DNA of 64,000 nucleotides, taken from the NCBI RefSeq assembly GCF_027533625.1, contig NZ_JAQAGZ010000024.1, forward strand, positions 62,001 to 126,000, written 5' to 3'. Made by a program: the position numbers and the translations under genes. The DNA comes from Paenibacillus gyeongsangnamensis. GTDB taxonomy: Bacteria > Bacillota > Bacilli > Paenibacillales > NBRC-103111. Shown here piece by piece: positions 14,787 through 23,488 of the stretch (positions are counted from its first letter, which is position 1; each line of letters starts with the position of its first letter). The notes beneath the pieces are model-generated. The model searched no databases and had not been told where the DNA came from. It saw only the letters and a program-made list of their open reading frames with translations.

Positions 14787-16211
14787 TTACAAGTCGAAGT
14801 ACAAGGAGTACTCGTGCGGATGAATGCGGATGGAAACGGCTTTCGCTTCATCACGGTGCAGAGCGATGTAGTTGTCGATGAAGTCTTTGGAGAATACGCC
14901 GCCTTCAGTCAAGAACTCGAAGTCAGCTTCCAGAGCGTCAAGCGCTTCGTCCAGGGAGCCTGGAACGCTGCGGATTTCGGCTTTATCCGCATCGGACAGC
15001 TCGTAAATGTTCTTGTCGAGCGGGCCGTAGCCGAGTGCGCGAGGGTCGATTTTCTTCTTGATGCCGTCCAGACCTGCAAGCAGCATAGCCGCGAATGCGA
15101 GGTAAGGGTTAGCCGTGGAGTCCGGCGTACGGAACTCGATGCGGCAGCCTTTTGGCGTTACGGCAGCAACCGGAATCCGAACCGCTGCGGAACGGTTACC
15201 TTTGGAGAATACGAGGTTAACCGGCGCTTCGTAGCCAGGAACAAGGCGTTTGAAGGAGTTCGTGCTCGGGTTAGTGATCGCAATCAATGCCGGAGCATGG
15301 TACAGGATCCCGCCGATATAGTTCAGAGCCGTCTCGCTCAGGTTGGCATAGCTGCCTTTTTCCCAGAAGAGAGGCGTGTCGCCGTTAAAGATGGATTGGT
15401 GAACGTGCATCCCACTTCCGTTGTCGCCAAACAGCGGCTTCGGCATGAAGGTAGCAACCTTACCATATTGTCTTGCTGTATTTTGAACGATGTATTTGTA
15501 TTTCAGAAGGTTATCGGCTGTTTTGGTCAGCGTGTCGAAACGGAAGTTGATTTCGCCTTGTCCGGCTGTCGCCACTTCGTGGTGGTGACGCTCGATGCGA
15601 AGTCCGGACTCGATCAGCAGACGGCACATTTCGCTGCGGATATCTTGCTGGGAATCCGTAGGAGCAACAGGCACATACCCGCCTTTGTGCTTCACTTTGA
15701 AGCTCAGGTTGCCGCCTTCGTCCTTGCGGTTGGAGTTCCAGTGAGCTTCCTCGGAATCTACGAAGAAGGAAGAGCTGTTTTGCGTGCTTTCGTAACGAAC
15801 GTCGTCAAAGATGAAAAACTCGGATTCAGGAGCGAAGAATGCCGCCGTACCTACGCCGGAGGATTGAAGATATTCTTCCGCTTTTTGAGCGATCGAACGC
15901 GGGTCACGCTCATAACGCTCTCCGTCCGGAGTGAAGATGTTGCACATAATAACGATTGTCGGATGTGCAGTGAAAGGATCAACGAAGGAAGATTCCGGAT
16001 CCGGCATCATAACCATATCGGATTCTTCGATCCCTCTGAAGCCTGGGATGGAAGAACCGTCAAAAGCAACACCGTTTACAAAAGTTTCTTCTTCGACTTC
16101 GGAAGCCGGCAAAGAAATGTGATGCGCTCTACCGCTCAAATCGACAAAACGGAAATCGACCCACTCGATGCCTTTTTCTTGGATAGTGTTTAACACGTTT
16201 TGAACTGACAT
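14787..16211 (-). CDS. glnA: Glutamine synthetase type I, beta-like
   Basis: A 474-residue enzyme making glutamine from glutamate, ammonia and ATP in the cytoplasm. Signatures are VAFDGSSIPGF, the metal-binding PESEFF, the GDNGSGMHVHQS segment, NPSTNSFKRLVPGYEAP and NRSAAVRIP. The length is nearer the 470-residue GSI-beta form than the 444-residue GSI-alpha form typical of Bacillus glnRA operons, and KNIYELS keeps the tyrosine (Tyr403) that is adenylylated in enterobacteria. ATG 16211 has AGGAGG 10 nt upstream. There is no glnR beside it, so the genome may have another glnA. A perfect GlnR/TnrA box lies upstream of its promoter. Confidence 0.93.
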   Translation of the reverse strand: MSVQNVLNTIQEKGIEWVDFRFVDLSGRAHHISLPASEVEEETFVNGVAFDGSSIPGFRGIEESDMVMMPDPESSFVDPFTAHPTIVIMCNIFTPDGERYERDPRSIAQKAEEYLQSSGVGTAAFFAPESEFFIFDDVRYESTQNSSSFFVDSEEAHWNSNRKDEGGNLSFKVKHKGGYVPVAPTDSQQDIRSEMCRLLIESGLRIERHHHEVATAGQGEINFRFDTLTKTADNLLKYKYIVQNTARQYGKVATFMPKPLFGDNGSGMHVHQSIFNGDTPLFWEKGSYANLSETALNYIGGILYHAPALIAITNPSTNSFKRLVPGYEAPVNLVFSKGNRSAAVRIPVAAVTPKGCRIEFRTPDSTANPYLAFAAMLLAGLDGIKKKIDPRALGYGPLDKNIYELSDADKAEIRSVPGSLDEALDALEADFEFLTEGGVFSKDFIDNYIALHRDEAKAVSIRIHPHEYSLYFDL

Positions 16212-16290
16212 GGTCTCGCTACCTCCTAATTTCCGAACATTCCACGATGATTGTTCGAACATTGTTCAAGTTTTTGTTTATCATGGTCAT

Positions 16291-16320
16291 ATTATAAAAC
16301 TTTCCTTAAAGAATCGTCAA
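16291..16320 (-). promoter_or_regulatory. glnA promoter
   Basis: Minus-strand TTGACG (16315-16320), an 18-nt spacer and a perfect TATAAT (16291-16296), giving a leader of about 75 nt. Three GAACA half-sites (16236-16267) lie in the leader; their role is unknown. Confidence 0.7.
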
Positions 16321-16348
16321 TACTTATGTAAGGTATTTTTTATGGATG

Positions 16349-16365
16349 TGTAAGGTAATCTCACA
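16349..16365 (-). promoter_or_regulatory. GlnR/TnrA box upstream of glnA
   Basis: TGTAAGGTAATCTCACA (plus-strand reading) fits TGTNA-N7-TNACA perfectly. Its centre is about 72 nt before the predicted start. A degenerate second copy begins at 16327. Confidence 0.65.
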
Positions 16366-16390
16366 CTTCAACGTATTTTGTTCACAAAAA

Positions 16391-16435
16391 CAACAAAAAA
16401 GAAACTTGACTTTCCTGATTTCCAGGAAAATCAAG
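16391..16435 (-). terminator. aroF terminator
   Basis: Arms at 16405-16417 and 16423-16435 form a 13-bp stem with one mismatch. On the minus strand it is followed by TTTCTTTTTTG. Confidence 0.85.
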
Positions 16436-16474
16436 CTCTTTCCGCGTTTTCGGTTCCCTCTAAACGAACATTCC

Positions 16475-17518
16475 TTAGCTGCACACAAGCTCTTTTTTCG
16501 AGTCAAACCGTTTGCCGCAGATCGGCGCCAGCTTCTCGAGATCTAACATCAGCTGAGCAAATTGTTCCGGGAACAAGGACTGCACCCCGTCGCCTGTCAT
16601 CGAATTATCGGGATCGGTATGCATTTCCACGATCAAACCGTTCGCTCCGGCCGCAACGGAAGCTTTGCTCATCGGCTCTACCAACTCGCGGCGGCCTGTT
16701 CCGTGGCTCGGATCGGAGATGACCGGCAGGTGACTGAGCGTTTGAAGCGCCGGGATGGCGGACAAATCGAGCGTGTTGCGCGTGTAAGTTTCGAATGTTC
16801 GGATTCCACGCTCACACAGCATCACGTTAGGATTACCGCCAGCGAGAATATATTCCGCCGCATTGAGAAATTCGTCATAGGTTGAGCTGAAGCCCCGCTT
16901 CAGCAGGACCGGCTTCTGAATCGTTCCAAGCTTGCGAAGCAAATCGAAGTTCTGCATGTTCCGCGTTCCGACCTGCAAAATATCGGCGTACTCGGCGCAT
17001 ACGTCTACGTATTCCGGCGTCATTACTTCCGTGATCGTCAAGAGACCGTGCTTTTGCCCCGCTTCGGCCATCATGACAAGTCCCTCCACGCCGACGCCTT
17101 GGAAGCTGTACGGTCCGGTTCTTGGCTTGAAGGCGCCTCCGCGAAGCACCTGCGCTCCGGATGCCTTCACAAGCCGGGCGATTTCATCGATCTGCTCGGG
17201 CGATTCCACCGCACACGGTCCGCCCATAACCACCAGCTGGTCTCCACCGATTTCGACGCCGCCGATCTTGATCACGGTGTTGTCGGGATGAAAGTCCCGG
17301 CTGGCCAGCTTATACGATTTGGAAATTTTCACAACCTGCTCCACTCCTGTCAATTGCCTAAGATGCTCGGCCAGCATGGGACTTGCCTTGCCGATGATGC
17401 CGATCACGGTGCGGTCCACTCCGCGGGATAGATGCGTCGTAACTTCATGCTTCTCGATATGTTGGATGATTTCGGCGATACGTTCTTCGGTTACTTTATT
17501 GGAAAGAATAACGATCAT
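16475..17518 (-). CDS. aroF: 3-deoxy-7-phosphoheptulonate synthase (DAHP synthase)
   Basis: A 347-residue cytoplasmic enzyme joining phosphoenolpyruvate and erythrose 4-phosphate, the first step of the shikimate pathway. An N-terminal regulatory segment (about 1-75, MIVILSNKVTEERI) precedes the TIM barrel, which carries GPCAVES, LRGGAFKPRTGPYSFQG, LLKRGFSSTYDE and SDPSHGTGRRELVEP. It is the AroF/KDOPS-like short type found in Bacillales. The frame extends to 17551, but ATG 17518 has AAGGAG 10 nt upstream. It is a single-gene unit with its own promoter and terminator; an inverted repeat lies in the promoter spacer. Confidence 0.92.
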   Translation of the reverse strand: MIVILSNKVTEERIAEIIQHIEKHEVTTHLSRGVDRTVIGIIGKASPMLAEHLRQLTGVEQVVKISKSYKLASRDFHPDNTVIKIGGVEIGGDQLVVMGGPCAVESPEQIDEIARLVKASGAQVLRGGAFKPRTGPYSFQGVGVEGLVMMAEAGQKHGLLTITEVMTPEYVDVCAEYADILQVGTRNMQNFDLLRKLGTIQKPVLLKRGFSSTYDEFLNAAEYILAGGNPNVMLCERGIRTFETYTRNTLDLSAIPALQTLSHLPVISDPSHGTGRRELVEPMSKASVAAGANGLIVEMHTDPDNSMTGDGVQSLFPEQFAQLMLDLEKLAPICGKRFDSKKELVCS

Positions 17519-17592
17519 GGCTTGCACGCTCCTTGGAAAGTTCATTTGCACTTAGACGCTTCGACGCTTATACGCTTTTAAGCACTAAAGTG

Positions 17593-17622
17593 ATTATATA
17601 ACGGAGAACCAGTCTCCGTCAA
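17593..17622 (-). promoter_or_regulatory. aroF promoter with inverted repeat in the spacer
   Basis: Minus-strand TTGACG (17617-17622), an 18-nt spacer and TATAAT (17593-17598). ACGGAGA (17601-17607) and TCTCCGT (17613-17619), 7-bp arms 5 nt apart, sit between the boxes and look like an operator for a dimeric repressor. Confidence 0.6.
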
Positions 17623-17637
17623 TAGGCCGGGCAAACC

Positions 17638-18171
17638 TTAATTGTTTGCATCCGATGTCAGCGTCAGCTGTTCCTTGCGCTTCCTGCGGCGTTCCTTGCG
17701 ATTATGGTGGTACAATTCGAGCAGCCATTTAATAGGAAAGTAACAGAGGATGCCGAGGACGGCCCCTACAATCATGCCTCCGACAATGAGCTTCAAGTTA
17801 AATTTAATGAAAGTGTCCAACCAGCTCGGCAGCATGTGCAGCAGATTGTGCCTGGCCCCTCTCGGAAGCACCCAGCCCCCGACCATCCGGTTCAGGAAGG
17901 ACATCGGAATATAAATGACCTTGCCGAATACGAAGCCGATGAGTGCGGCCGCCATGCTGGCGCGAAACAAATAAATCAGAGGAAAGATTAGAAAGAAAGC
18001 GAGTCCTGCCGTCGGCAGCGTGAACATTTCGACGAAGAGACCAATGGAGAAGCCCATCGCGACTAAGCTAGGACCCCCTTTGGCACGTGTCAGCAGCAAA
18101 TATTTATATTTAAACCAGCGTTTTATGTTACGGACGTGAAAAGGTTTTTTCATTTTCCCCGGTGCCTTCAT
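17638..18171 (-). CDS. DUF2062 membrane protein
   Basis: A 177-residue protein of the DUF2062 family. A basic N-terminus (KKPFHVRNIKRWFKYKYL) precedes the family core GGPSLVAMGFSIGLFVEMFTL, and there are three or four membrane segments (about 37-70, 73-92, 125-150). The C-terminal tail is strongly basic (NRKERRRKRKEQ). It starts 32 nt after the ispH stop, so the two are probably co-transcribed. The family has no established function. Confidence 0.85.
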   Translation of the reverse strand: MKAPGKMKKPFHVRNIKRWFKYKYLLLTRAKGGPSLVAMGFSIGLFVEMFTLPTAGLAFFLIFPLIYLFRASMAAALIGFVFGKVIYIPMSFLNRMVGGWVLPRGARHNLLHMLPSWLDTFIKFNLKLIVGGMIVGAVLGILCYFPIKWLLELYHHNRKERRRKRKEQLTLTSDANN

Positions 18172-18203
18172 CCGCTGCCGTCCCTTTCTATATCAAGTTG
18201 TTG

Positions 18204-19157
18204 CTACTCCGCCCCCGCCTTTTGCCGCGCGGCCGGAATCAGCCGATCCATGTTTACCGTTCTGCGAATTTCCCAGGTTGCGGGATCGCCCGGTTCATAC
18301 TGCTCCAAATAGGTAATGACTTCCTTCGTAATCGGAGTTGGCGTCGAAGCGCCAGAGGTGACCGCCACCCGCTTCACATCCTTCAGCCATTCGCGGTTCA
18401 GCTCCGAAATATCGGCGATCCGGTACGCCTTCGTCCCGGCGATTTCCTCCGATACTTGAGCGAGGCGGTTAGAGTTGTTGCTCCGCGGATCCCCGACCAC
18501 GATGACCAGGTCCGCATCCTTTGCCTGCTCCGCTACGGCCTCCTGCCGCACCTGAGTCGCCAGACAAATTTCGTTATGAATTTCGGCCTTGGGATACGCC
18601 TCCAATAACCGATTCATCAGATGCTTGATATCCCACTGGCTCATCGTCGTCTGGTTGGTGATGAGAATCTTGTCGCCGGACAGCTGCAGCTGCCCGATAT
18701 CGCTTTCCTTTTCGATCAAATGCACCTTATCCGGCGCGACGCCGATGGCGCCCTCCGGCTCCGGATGCCCTTTCTTGCCGATGTAGATGATCTCATAGCC
18801 CTCGGCGGTTTTCTCGCGGATCAGATCGTGCGTCTTCGTCACATCCGGGCAAGTCGCATCGACCATCATGAGTCCTTTCTCCCTGGCGCGCCTCCGAACC
18901 TCGGGCGATACGCCGTGAGCCGTAAAAATGACGGTGCCTTTGTCGATTTGCTCCAAGATGTCGAGCCGGTTCGGACCGTCCAGCGTCTTGATGCCTTCCT
19001 TCTCGAAGAAGTCCGTCACGTGCGCATTATGAACGATCATACCCAATATATATATAGGTCTCGGCAAATTTAAGTCCTTGGCCGCCTGCATGGCGAGGGC
19101 CATGGCATCCACTACGCCGTAACAGTAGCCCCTGGGTGAAATTTTGATGACTTCCAT
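18204..19157 (-). CDS. ispH: 4-hydroxy-3-methylbut-2-enyl diphosphate reductase
   Basis: A 317-residue iron-sulfur enzyme, the last step of the MEP isoprenoid pathway, giving IPP and DMAPP. The three cluster-binding cysteines are Cys12 (GYCYG), Cys103 (DATCPD) and Cys198 (NEICLATQ). AHGVSP and VVGDPRSNNSNRL are also diagnostic. GGGGG lies 6 nt before the ATG. The length is that of the Firmicute enzyme. Confidence 0.95.
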   Translation of the reverse strand: MEVIKISPRGYCYGVVDAMALAMQAAKDLNLPRPIYILGMIVHNAHVTDFFEKEGIKTLDGPNRLDILEQIDKGTVIFTAHGVSPEVRRRAREKGLMMVDATCPDVTKTHDLIREKTAEGYEIIYIGKKGHPEPEGAIGVAPDKVHLIEKESDIGQLQLSGDKILITNQTTMSQWDIKHLMNRLLEAYPKAEIHNEICLATQVRQEAVAEQAKDADLVIVVGDPRSNNSNRLAQVSEEIAGTKAYRIADISELNREWLKDVKRVAVTSGASTPTPITKEVITYLEQYEPGDPATWEIRRTVNMDRLIPAARQKAGAE

Positions 19158-19199
19158 GCCTTACCCCCTGCTTGTCGAAAAATCGATGCTTTTAGTTCA

Positions 19200-20747
19200 T
19201 TATACCTGATTCCCATCCGGTAGGGAATGCCCTTCCGCCGTTACGGGCAGTTCATTTTGCATGGCCGCGGTCGGAAGCCAGATAACGAACGTGGTGCCGA
19301 CATCTTTGATGGTTTTGACCTCGATCGAGCCGTTATGCTCGTCGATAATCCATTTGGCGATGGACAGTCCGAGTCCCGTGCCCGACTTCTTGCCGCGGGA
19401 AGGATCGGCCCGGTAGAACCGGTCGAAAATATGCGGAATCTCCTCTTTATCCATCCCGATCCCCGTATCCTCAATGCGAATGCCTACCTGCCCGTTATGC
19501 AGGAACGAATCGAGCCGGACATATCCGCTGTCGGTATACTTGAACGCATTCTCGATGAAAATAAACAGCAGCTGCTGCAAATAATCGGAATTGCCGTAGA
19601 CCTTGACGCCCTCCAGCCCTGCAAAATCGCTCGTCAGCCACTCCGTGCTGCGCGGCAGCATCTGCGCCTTGCGGGCGACCTCTTCCATGAGCGGCCGAAG
19701 CTCGACCTCCGTCTTCTCCATCTTGAAGCCGGCATCGGCTCTGGCCAGGGAGAGCAGATCGTTGACAAGCCGCGACATCCGTTCGGCTTCGCCGGCAATG
19801 TCGCGCATCGCCTCCAGCGACAGCTCGAGATGCATCGCTTCCTTGGCCTCGGGTCCCGCCTGAAGCGCCGTTTGCTTCCACATCTTCTCGAGCAAATCGA
19901 CATTTCCGCGAATCGTCGTCAGAGGGGTCCTCAGCTCATGCGAAGCATCCGACACGAACCGCCGCTGTGCTCCGTACGCTTCCTCCTGCTCAGCATAAGC
20001 ATCCTGCAGGCGCCCCAGCATCCCGTTAATCGTCTCCGTCAGCTGGCCGATCTCGTCCCGCGGTCCATAATATTCGATCCGGCGGTCCAGATCCGCACCT
20101 TTCTCGATCTGATTCGTTGCGAAGATGACCTGCTCGATCGGACGAAACGCCTTGCGCGAGAGAAACCAGCCGACCGAAGCGGCCAGACTGACGGCCAGCG
20201 CGCCCGAGATCCACAGTATCCACCGCAGCAGCACGAAAATGCGGTCATACTGCTCCAGGAAGATGCCGGCTTGTATCATACCGAGCACTTTGACGTTTCC
20301 GCTCGGCAGCTCTTGGATGATAATGGGCTTGTTATAAATCATGAAATTCAGATTTTGAATTTTCACTTCATCGAATGCCGAATCGTTCTCCAGAATTTGC
20401 TGGATCTTTTGCTGAGTCAGATTGGGAAACTGAATATCGGCATCCTTCGCATTCGGAGACCGCTGGACCGTATTATTGCTCAAATTGACGATCTGAAAAA
20501 ACATATTGCTGCTTCGAAGCATATCGCGCCCCGGGATATTGAAATTAAAGCTCATGCTGCCGTCCAGCGAAACGGTAGGTCTCGGGCTGATCCATTTGTC
20601 AATCAGGTCCGCCTGCTCCTTAAGGTCCGTCTTCAAGCTTTCGTAATAAATAAAGTGCGTGAATAAATATAAACCAAGGCCGAGCAGCAGGAGCGTTGCG
20701 GACAATATCCCGGTGTACCACATGGTGAGCCGCAAACGCACGGACAT
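19200..20747 (-). CDS. Sensor histidine kinase
   Basis: A 515-residue membrane kinase. Transmembrane segments at about 10-30 and 172-195 flank an extracytoplasmic sensor of some 140 residues. A HAMP linker follows (about 196-250), then the phosphoacceptor His270 in SDASHELRTPL, and the ATPase domain with IENAFKYT, EDTGIGM and a GTGLGLSI G-box. It starts 1 nt after the response regulator stop, so both are made from one message. The signal is unknown. The layout resembles CssS/ArlS-type stress sensors, and htrA is the next gene upstream, so envelope stress is a reasonable guess. Confidence 0.92.
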   Translation of the reverse strand: MSVRLRLTMWYTGILSATLLLLGLGLYLFTHFIYYESLKTDLKEQADLIDKWISPRPTVSLDGSMSFNFNIPGRDMLRSSNMFFQIVNLSNNTVQRSPNAKDADIQFPNLTQQKIQQILENDSAFDEVKIQNLNFMIYNKPIIIQELPSGNVKVLGMIQAGIFLEQYDRIFVLLRWILWISGALAVSLAASVGWFLSRKAFRPIEQVIFATNQIEKGADLDRRIEYYGPRDEIGQLTETINGMLGRLQDAYAEQEEAYGAQRRFVSDASHELRTPLTTIRGNVDLLEKMWKQTALQAGPEAKEAMHLELSLEAMRDIAGEAERMSRLVNDLLSLARADAGFKMEKTEVELRPLMEEVARKAQMLPRSTEWLTSDFAGLEGVKVYGNSDYLQQLLFIFIENAFKYTDSGYVRLDSFLHNGQVGIRIEDTGIGMDKEEIPHIFDRFYRADPSRGKKSGTGLGLSIAKWIIDEHNGSIEVKTIKDVGTTFVIWLPTAAMQNELPVTAEGHSLPDGNQV

Positions 20748-20748
20748 G

Positions 20749-21441
20749 TCAGCTCTCTCCTCTCAGCACGTAGCCGGCTCCCCGTACCGTCTGGATCATG
20801 CGCTTATGCCCGTGCTCCTCCGTTTTTTGACGCAGCAGCGCAATATAAACCTCCAGCACGTTGGATTCGCCGCTGTAGTCATAGCCCCAGATCTTCTCCA
20901 TTATTACGTCCCGGGAAAGCACCCGTTTCGGATTTTGCAAAAATAAATGCAGCAGATCGAATTCCTTCGTCGTCAGCTCGATCAGCTGGCCGCCGCGGAA
21001 TACTTCTCGCGTATCCAGATCCATGAAGATATCTTGATACTGCAGCTTATTGGTCGGCTGCTCCGACTTCTCCGAAGCTTTACGGCGAAGCAGCACGCGT
21101 ATTCTCGCAAGCAGCTCCTCGAGCGCGAACGGCTTCACCAGGTAGTCGTCCGCACCGAGATCAAGTCCCTTGACCCGGTCCCCGATTTCGTCCTTTGCCG
21201 TAAGCATGAGCACCGGCACGTCGGAGCCGCCTTCGCGGATGCGCCGGACGACCTCCCAGCCGTCCAACTGAGGCATCATGACGTCAAGAATAACCGCGTC
21301 GGGTTCATGCTCCAGAATTTGCTTCAGACCGTCCATGCCATGAAATGCCGTAAGCACGGTATAGCCTTCGAAAGCCAAGCTCCGGCGCAGCATGGATGTG
21401 ATTTTTTCGTCGTCGTCGATTACTAATATTTTTTCTCTCAT
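20749..21441 (-). CDS. OmpR-family response regulator
   Basis: A 230-residue regulator with a receiver domain (phospho-acceptor Asp53 in VILDVMMPQLDG, conserved Lys in VKPF) and a C-terminal winged helix that ends in AGYVLRGES. Partner of the kinase 1 nt downstream. Regulators of this type bind direct repeats about 11 nt apart; such a repeat lies in front of the neighbouring htrA gene. Confidence 0.93.
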   Translation of the reverse strand: MREKILVIDDDEKITSMLRRSLAFEGYTVLTAFHGMDGLKQILEHEPDAVILDVMMPQLDGWEVVRRIREGGSDVPVLMLTAKDEIGDRVKGLDLGADDYLVKPFALEELLARIRVLLRRKASEKSEQPTNKLQYQDIFMDLDTREVFRGGQLIELTTKEFDLLHLFLQNPKRVLSRDVIMEKIWGYDYSGESNVLEVYIALLRQKTEEHGHKRMIQTVRGAGYVLRGES

Positions 21442-21465
21442 GAACTCGTCACCTGCCCTGCTACT

Positions 21466-21493
21466 ATTGTATCAGATATCGTCCTTTGGACAA
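21466..21493 (-). promoter_or_regulatory. Promoter of the two-component operon
   Basis: Minus-strand TTGTCC (21488-21493), a 16-nt spacer and TACAAT (21466-21471), with a TG one base before the -10 (extended -10). Confidence 0.6.
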
Positions 21494-21526
21494 AAAGAAA
21501 GCAGAGCTGAGGTCGCTCTGCTTCTT
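21491..21526 (-). terminator. htrA terminator
   Basis: AGCAGAGC (21500-21507) pairs with GCTCTGCT (21515-21522); on the minus strand TTTCTTTTTG follows. Confidence 0.8.
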
Positions 21527-21532
21527 CGCACC

Positions 21533-23125
21533 TTAGTTTTGCGTGTCTGCGTTGCGGTCGCCGACCGTAACATCGACGGTCGACTTTTTGCCGTCCCGCA
21601 TAATGCCGAGCGACGCTTTATCGCCGACCTTCAGTTTCTTGATCGCCGCGGACACTTCGTCCGAAGTTTTTATTTTCGTGCCGTTCACGTCCGTGACGAC
21701 GTCGTACTGGCGCAAGCCGGCTTTGAAGGCTGGGCTTTTGCGGTCCACTTGGGCTATAATGGCGCCGTCCGTATTATCGAGCTTCAGCTCAGATGTCCAG
21801 CTTTGATCGATATTTTGCAAGGCAACGCCAATGTAAGGAGACGGTTCCTTCGGAATTTTCACGTTGTTCTTCAGGTTATCCAGTACGGCGGAAATCGTGC
21901 TCGTCGGTATTGCGAAGCCGATCCCTTGCGCCTGTGCGCTCACCGCGGTGTTGATTCCGATAACTTCGCCGTTCATATTGAGCAGCGGGCCGCCGGAGTT
22001 CCCCGGGTTGATCGAAGCGTCCGTTTGCAGCAAGTGCTTGTATTCGCGTGTGCCTTTATCATCCGGAATGGAAATCGGACGTTCCTTCGCGCTCAGTACG
22101 CCGACAGTCACCGTATGGTCGAAACCGTATGGGTTACCGATAGCTACAACCCAGTCCCCAATATTCGTATCATCGGCTTTGCCCAGAGGCAGCGTAGCGA
22201 AATCTTTGCCGTCGGTCGCATCGATTTTTAATGCAGCCAAGTCGAGGTCGTAGCTGTTCCCGAGAAGGGTCGCTTTGAACGGCTTATCGTAGCCTTGAAC
22301 CGTAACCCAAATTTCGTCCGCTCCGTCAATCACGTGCTCGTTCGTCAGGATGTAACCGGATTTCTCGAAGATAAAGCCGGTACCCATGCCGCCGGGCTGG
22401 AGCTGGCCGGAGCCGCCGTTACTTTTGGGCTGCTGACTGCCGTTATCTCCGAAAAATTGTCTGAAGAACGGATCGTTGAACAGCGGATTGCCGGTTCTTC
22501 CCGTACTATTTACTTTCACTTTCGTTTCTACCTTCACGACGGCGGGACTGGCTTGTTGAAAGATTTGCGGTATGTTCTGCGGACGGCTTATATCAAGCGA
22601 CGTCGGTTTAACGCCGCCGTTATTCGAGGAAGATTGGCTGACGGAAGGAGCCGTCGTCGTGCCGTTCGCCATCACGCCCCTGCCTGTGAACAGGTTATAC
22701 TTGTCGGAAGCGTACATCAGGCCTCCCACCACAAGCACCCCGGCCATGAATGCCGCGAACATGCTGCGGAATCCGGCTCCGGTCCGCTTCGGCTTGTTTA
22801 CCTTCCACCCGGAACCCGACTGGTCGTCGCCCGACTGGAAGCTGAAGGAGCGAAGCGGCTTCGGCGGCGTCATTTCGACGGGAGACTCGCCATAGCTGTC
22901 CGATGCCGTCGAATCCGTCTCGGCTTTTCTATCGTTTGAATCTGCGGACCATGCCGATTTGTGAGGTCCGTAGGAGAAGTAATGCGATCTCGGCTCCTCC
23001 GAGACTCTTCCGCTTGCGCTTTCGCTGCGGCTCTGCCCGTCCCGTTCGTCGCGGCCGTTCAGGTCTTTATCTGTATCGTCGGCCGGGCGACGAAAAAAGT
23101 CGTTGAAATTATTTTTGTTATCCAT
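21533..23125 (-). CDS. htrA: HtrA-like serine protease with PDZ domain
   Basis: A 530-residue membrane-anchored protease/chaperone of the S1C family that deals with misfolded secreted proteins. A long charged cytoplasmic segment (1-115) precedes one transmembrane helix (about 121-140), a Ser/Asn-rich linker, the protease domain with the triad His264 (TNEHV), Asp295 (DLDLAAL) and Ser377 (GNSGGP), and a C-terminal PDZ domain (about 430-525). It is a separate unit ended by a terminator, with the two-component operon directly downstream. Direct repeats TTAAGGTT at its promoter suggest control by an OmpR-type regulator, plausibly that neighbour, as CssRS controls htrA in B. subtilis. Confidence 0.93.
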   Translation of the reverse strand: MDNKNNFNDFFRRPADDTDKDLNGRDERDGQSRSESASGRVSEEPRSHYFSYGPHKSAWSADSNDRKAETDSTASDSYGESPVEMTPPKPLRSFSFQSGDDQSGSGWKVNKPKRTGAGFRSMFAAFMAGVLVVGGLMYASDKYNLFTGRGVMANGTTTAPSVSQSSSNNGGVKPTSLDISRPQNIPQIFQQASPAVVKVETKVKVNSTGRTGNPLFNDPFFRQFFGDNGSQQPKSNGGSGQLQPGGMGTGFIFEKSGYILTNEHVIDGADEIWVTVQGYDKPFKATLLGNSYDLDLAALKIDATDGKDFATLPLGKADDTNIGDWVVAIGNPYGFDHTVTVGVLSAKERPISIPDDKGTREYKHLLQTDASINPGNSGGPLLNMNGEVIGINTAVSAQAQGIGFAIPTSTISAVLDNLKNNVKIPKEPSPYIGVALQNIDQSWTSELKLDNTDGAIIAQVDRKSPAFKAGLRQYDVVTDVNGTKIKTSDEVSAAIKKLKVGDKASLGIMRDGKKSTVDVTVGDRNADTQN

Positions 23126-23223
23126 AGAATAGTCCTCCTATCAGTATAAAATGATGTGTTATTATTTCGCTGTCGCCCATGATGTCTGTTTATTTATTAT
23201 TCTTGACTATATATTGCACTGAC

Positions 23224-23242
23224 AACCTTAAGCGAACCTTAA
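23224..23242 (-). promoter_or_regulatory. Direct repeat TTAAGGTT-N3-TTAAGGTT before htrA
   Basis: Two identical octamers (plus-strand AACCTTAA at 23224-23231 and 23235-23242) with an 11-nt period, the usual layout for OmpR-family sites. On the minus strand a TTGTCA -35 box follows directly, with AATAAT 18 nt further. Confidence 0.65.
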
Positions 23243-23401
23243 AATAAGTTAAAACGGAAGTAAAACATTTAGGCGATCCGATAGATTTCGAGCCGCGCAG
23301 GATAAACGGCTACGCCGCCCTTGTCTTACAAGGACCAGCGCGTTTACCAAGGTTGATGCGAAGCTATAAGTTATGAAAACTTATTTCTTATCAACGCAGC
23401 A

Positions 23402-23435
23402 AAGCCCCTGTTCCGCCGAAAGCGGAAAGGGGCTT
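23402..23435 (-). terminator. Terminator after the YugN-like gene
   Basis: AAGCCCCT (23402-23409) pairs with AGGGGCTT (23428-23435), with an inner TTCCGC/GCGGAA pairing. The T-run is short. Confidence 0.6.
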
Positions 23436-23488
23436 CATTCGATTCGTTATGGTTTAAAACGCCGCTGTTCGCCAAGATCCGCCTCCCG

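Noticed and set aside
14814..16193. 459-codon plus-strand frame opposite glnA
   Set aside because: Shadow of glnA; no ribosome site, and the minus-strand product is an unmistakable glutamine synthetase.
16251..16267. LexA-like GAAC/GTTC palindrome near glnA
   Set aside because: The spacing between GAAC and GTTC is 3 nt instead of the 4 nt of the Bacillus LexA box, and it lies in a glnA leader.
19227..20666. 479-codon plus-strand frame opposite the histidine kinase
   Set aside because: Shadow frame in GC-rich coding DNA, rich in Arg and His, no recognisable domain.
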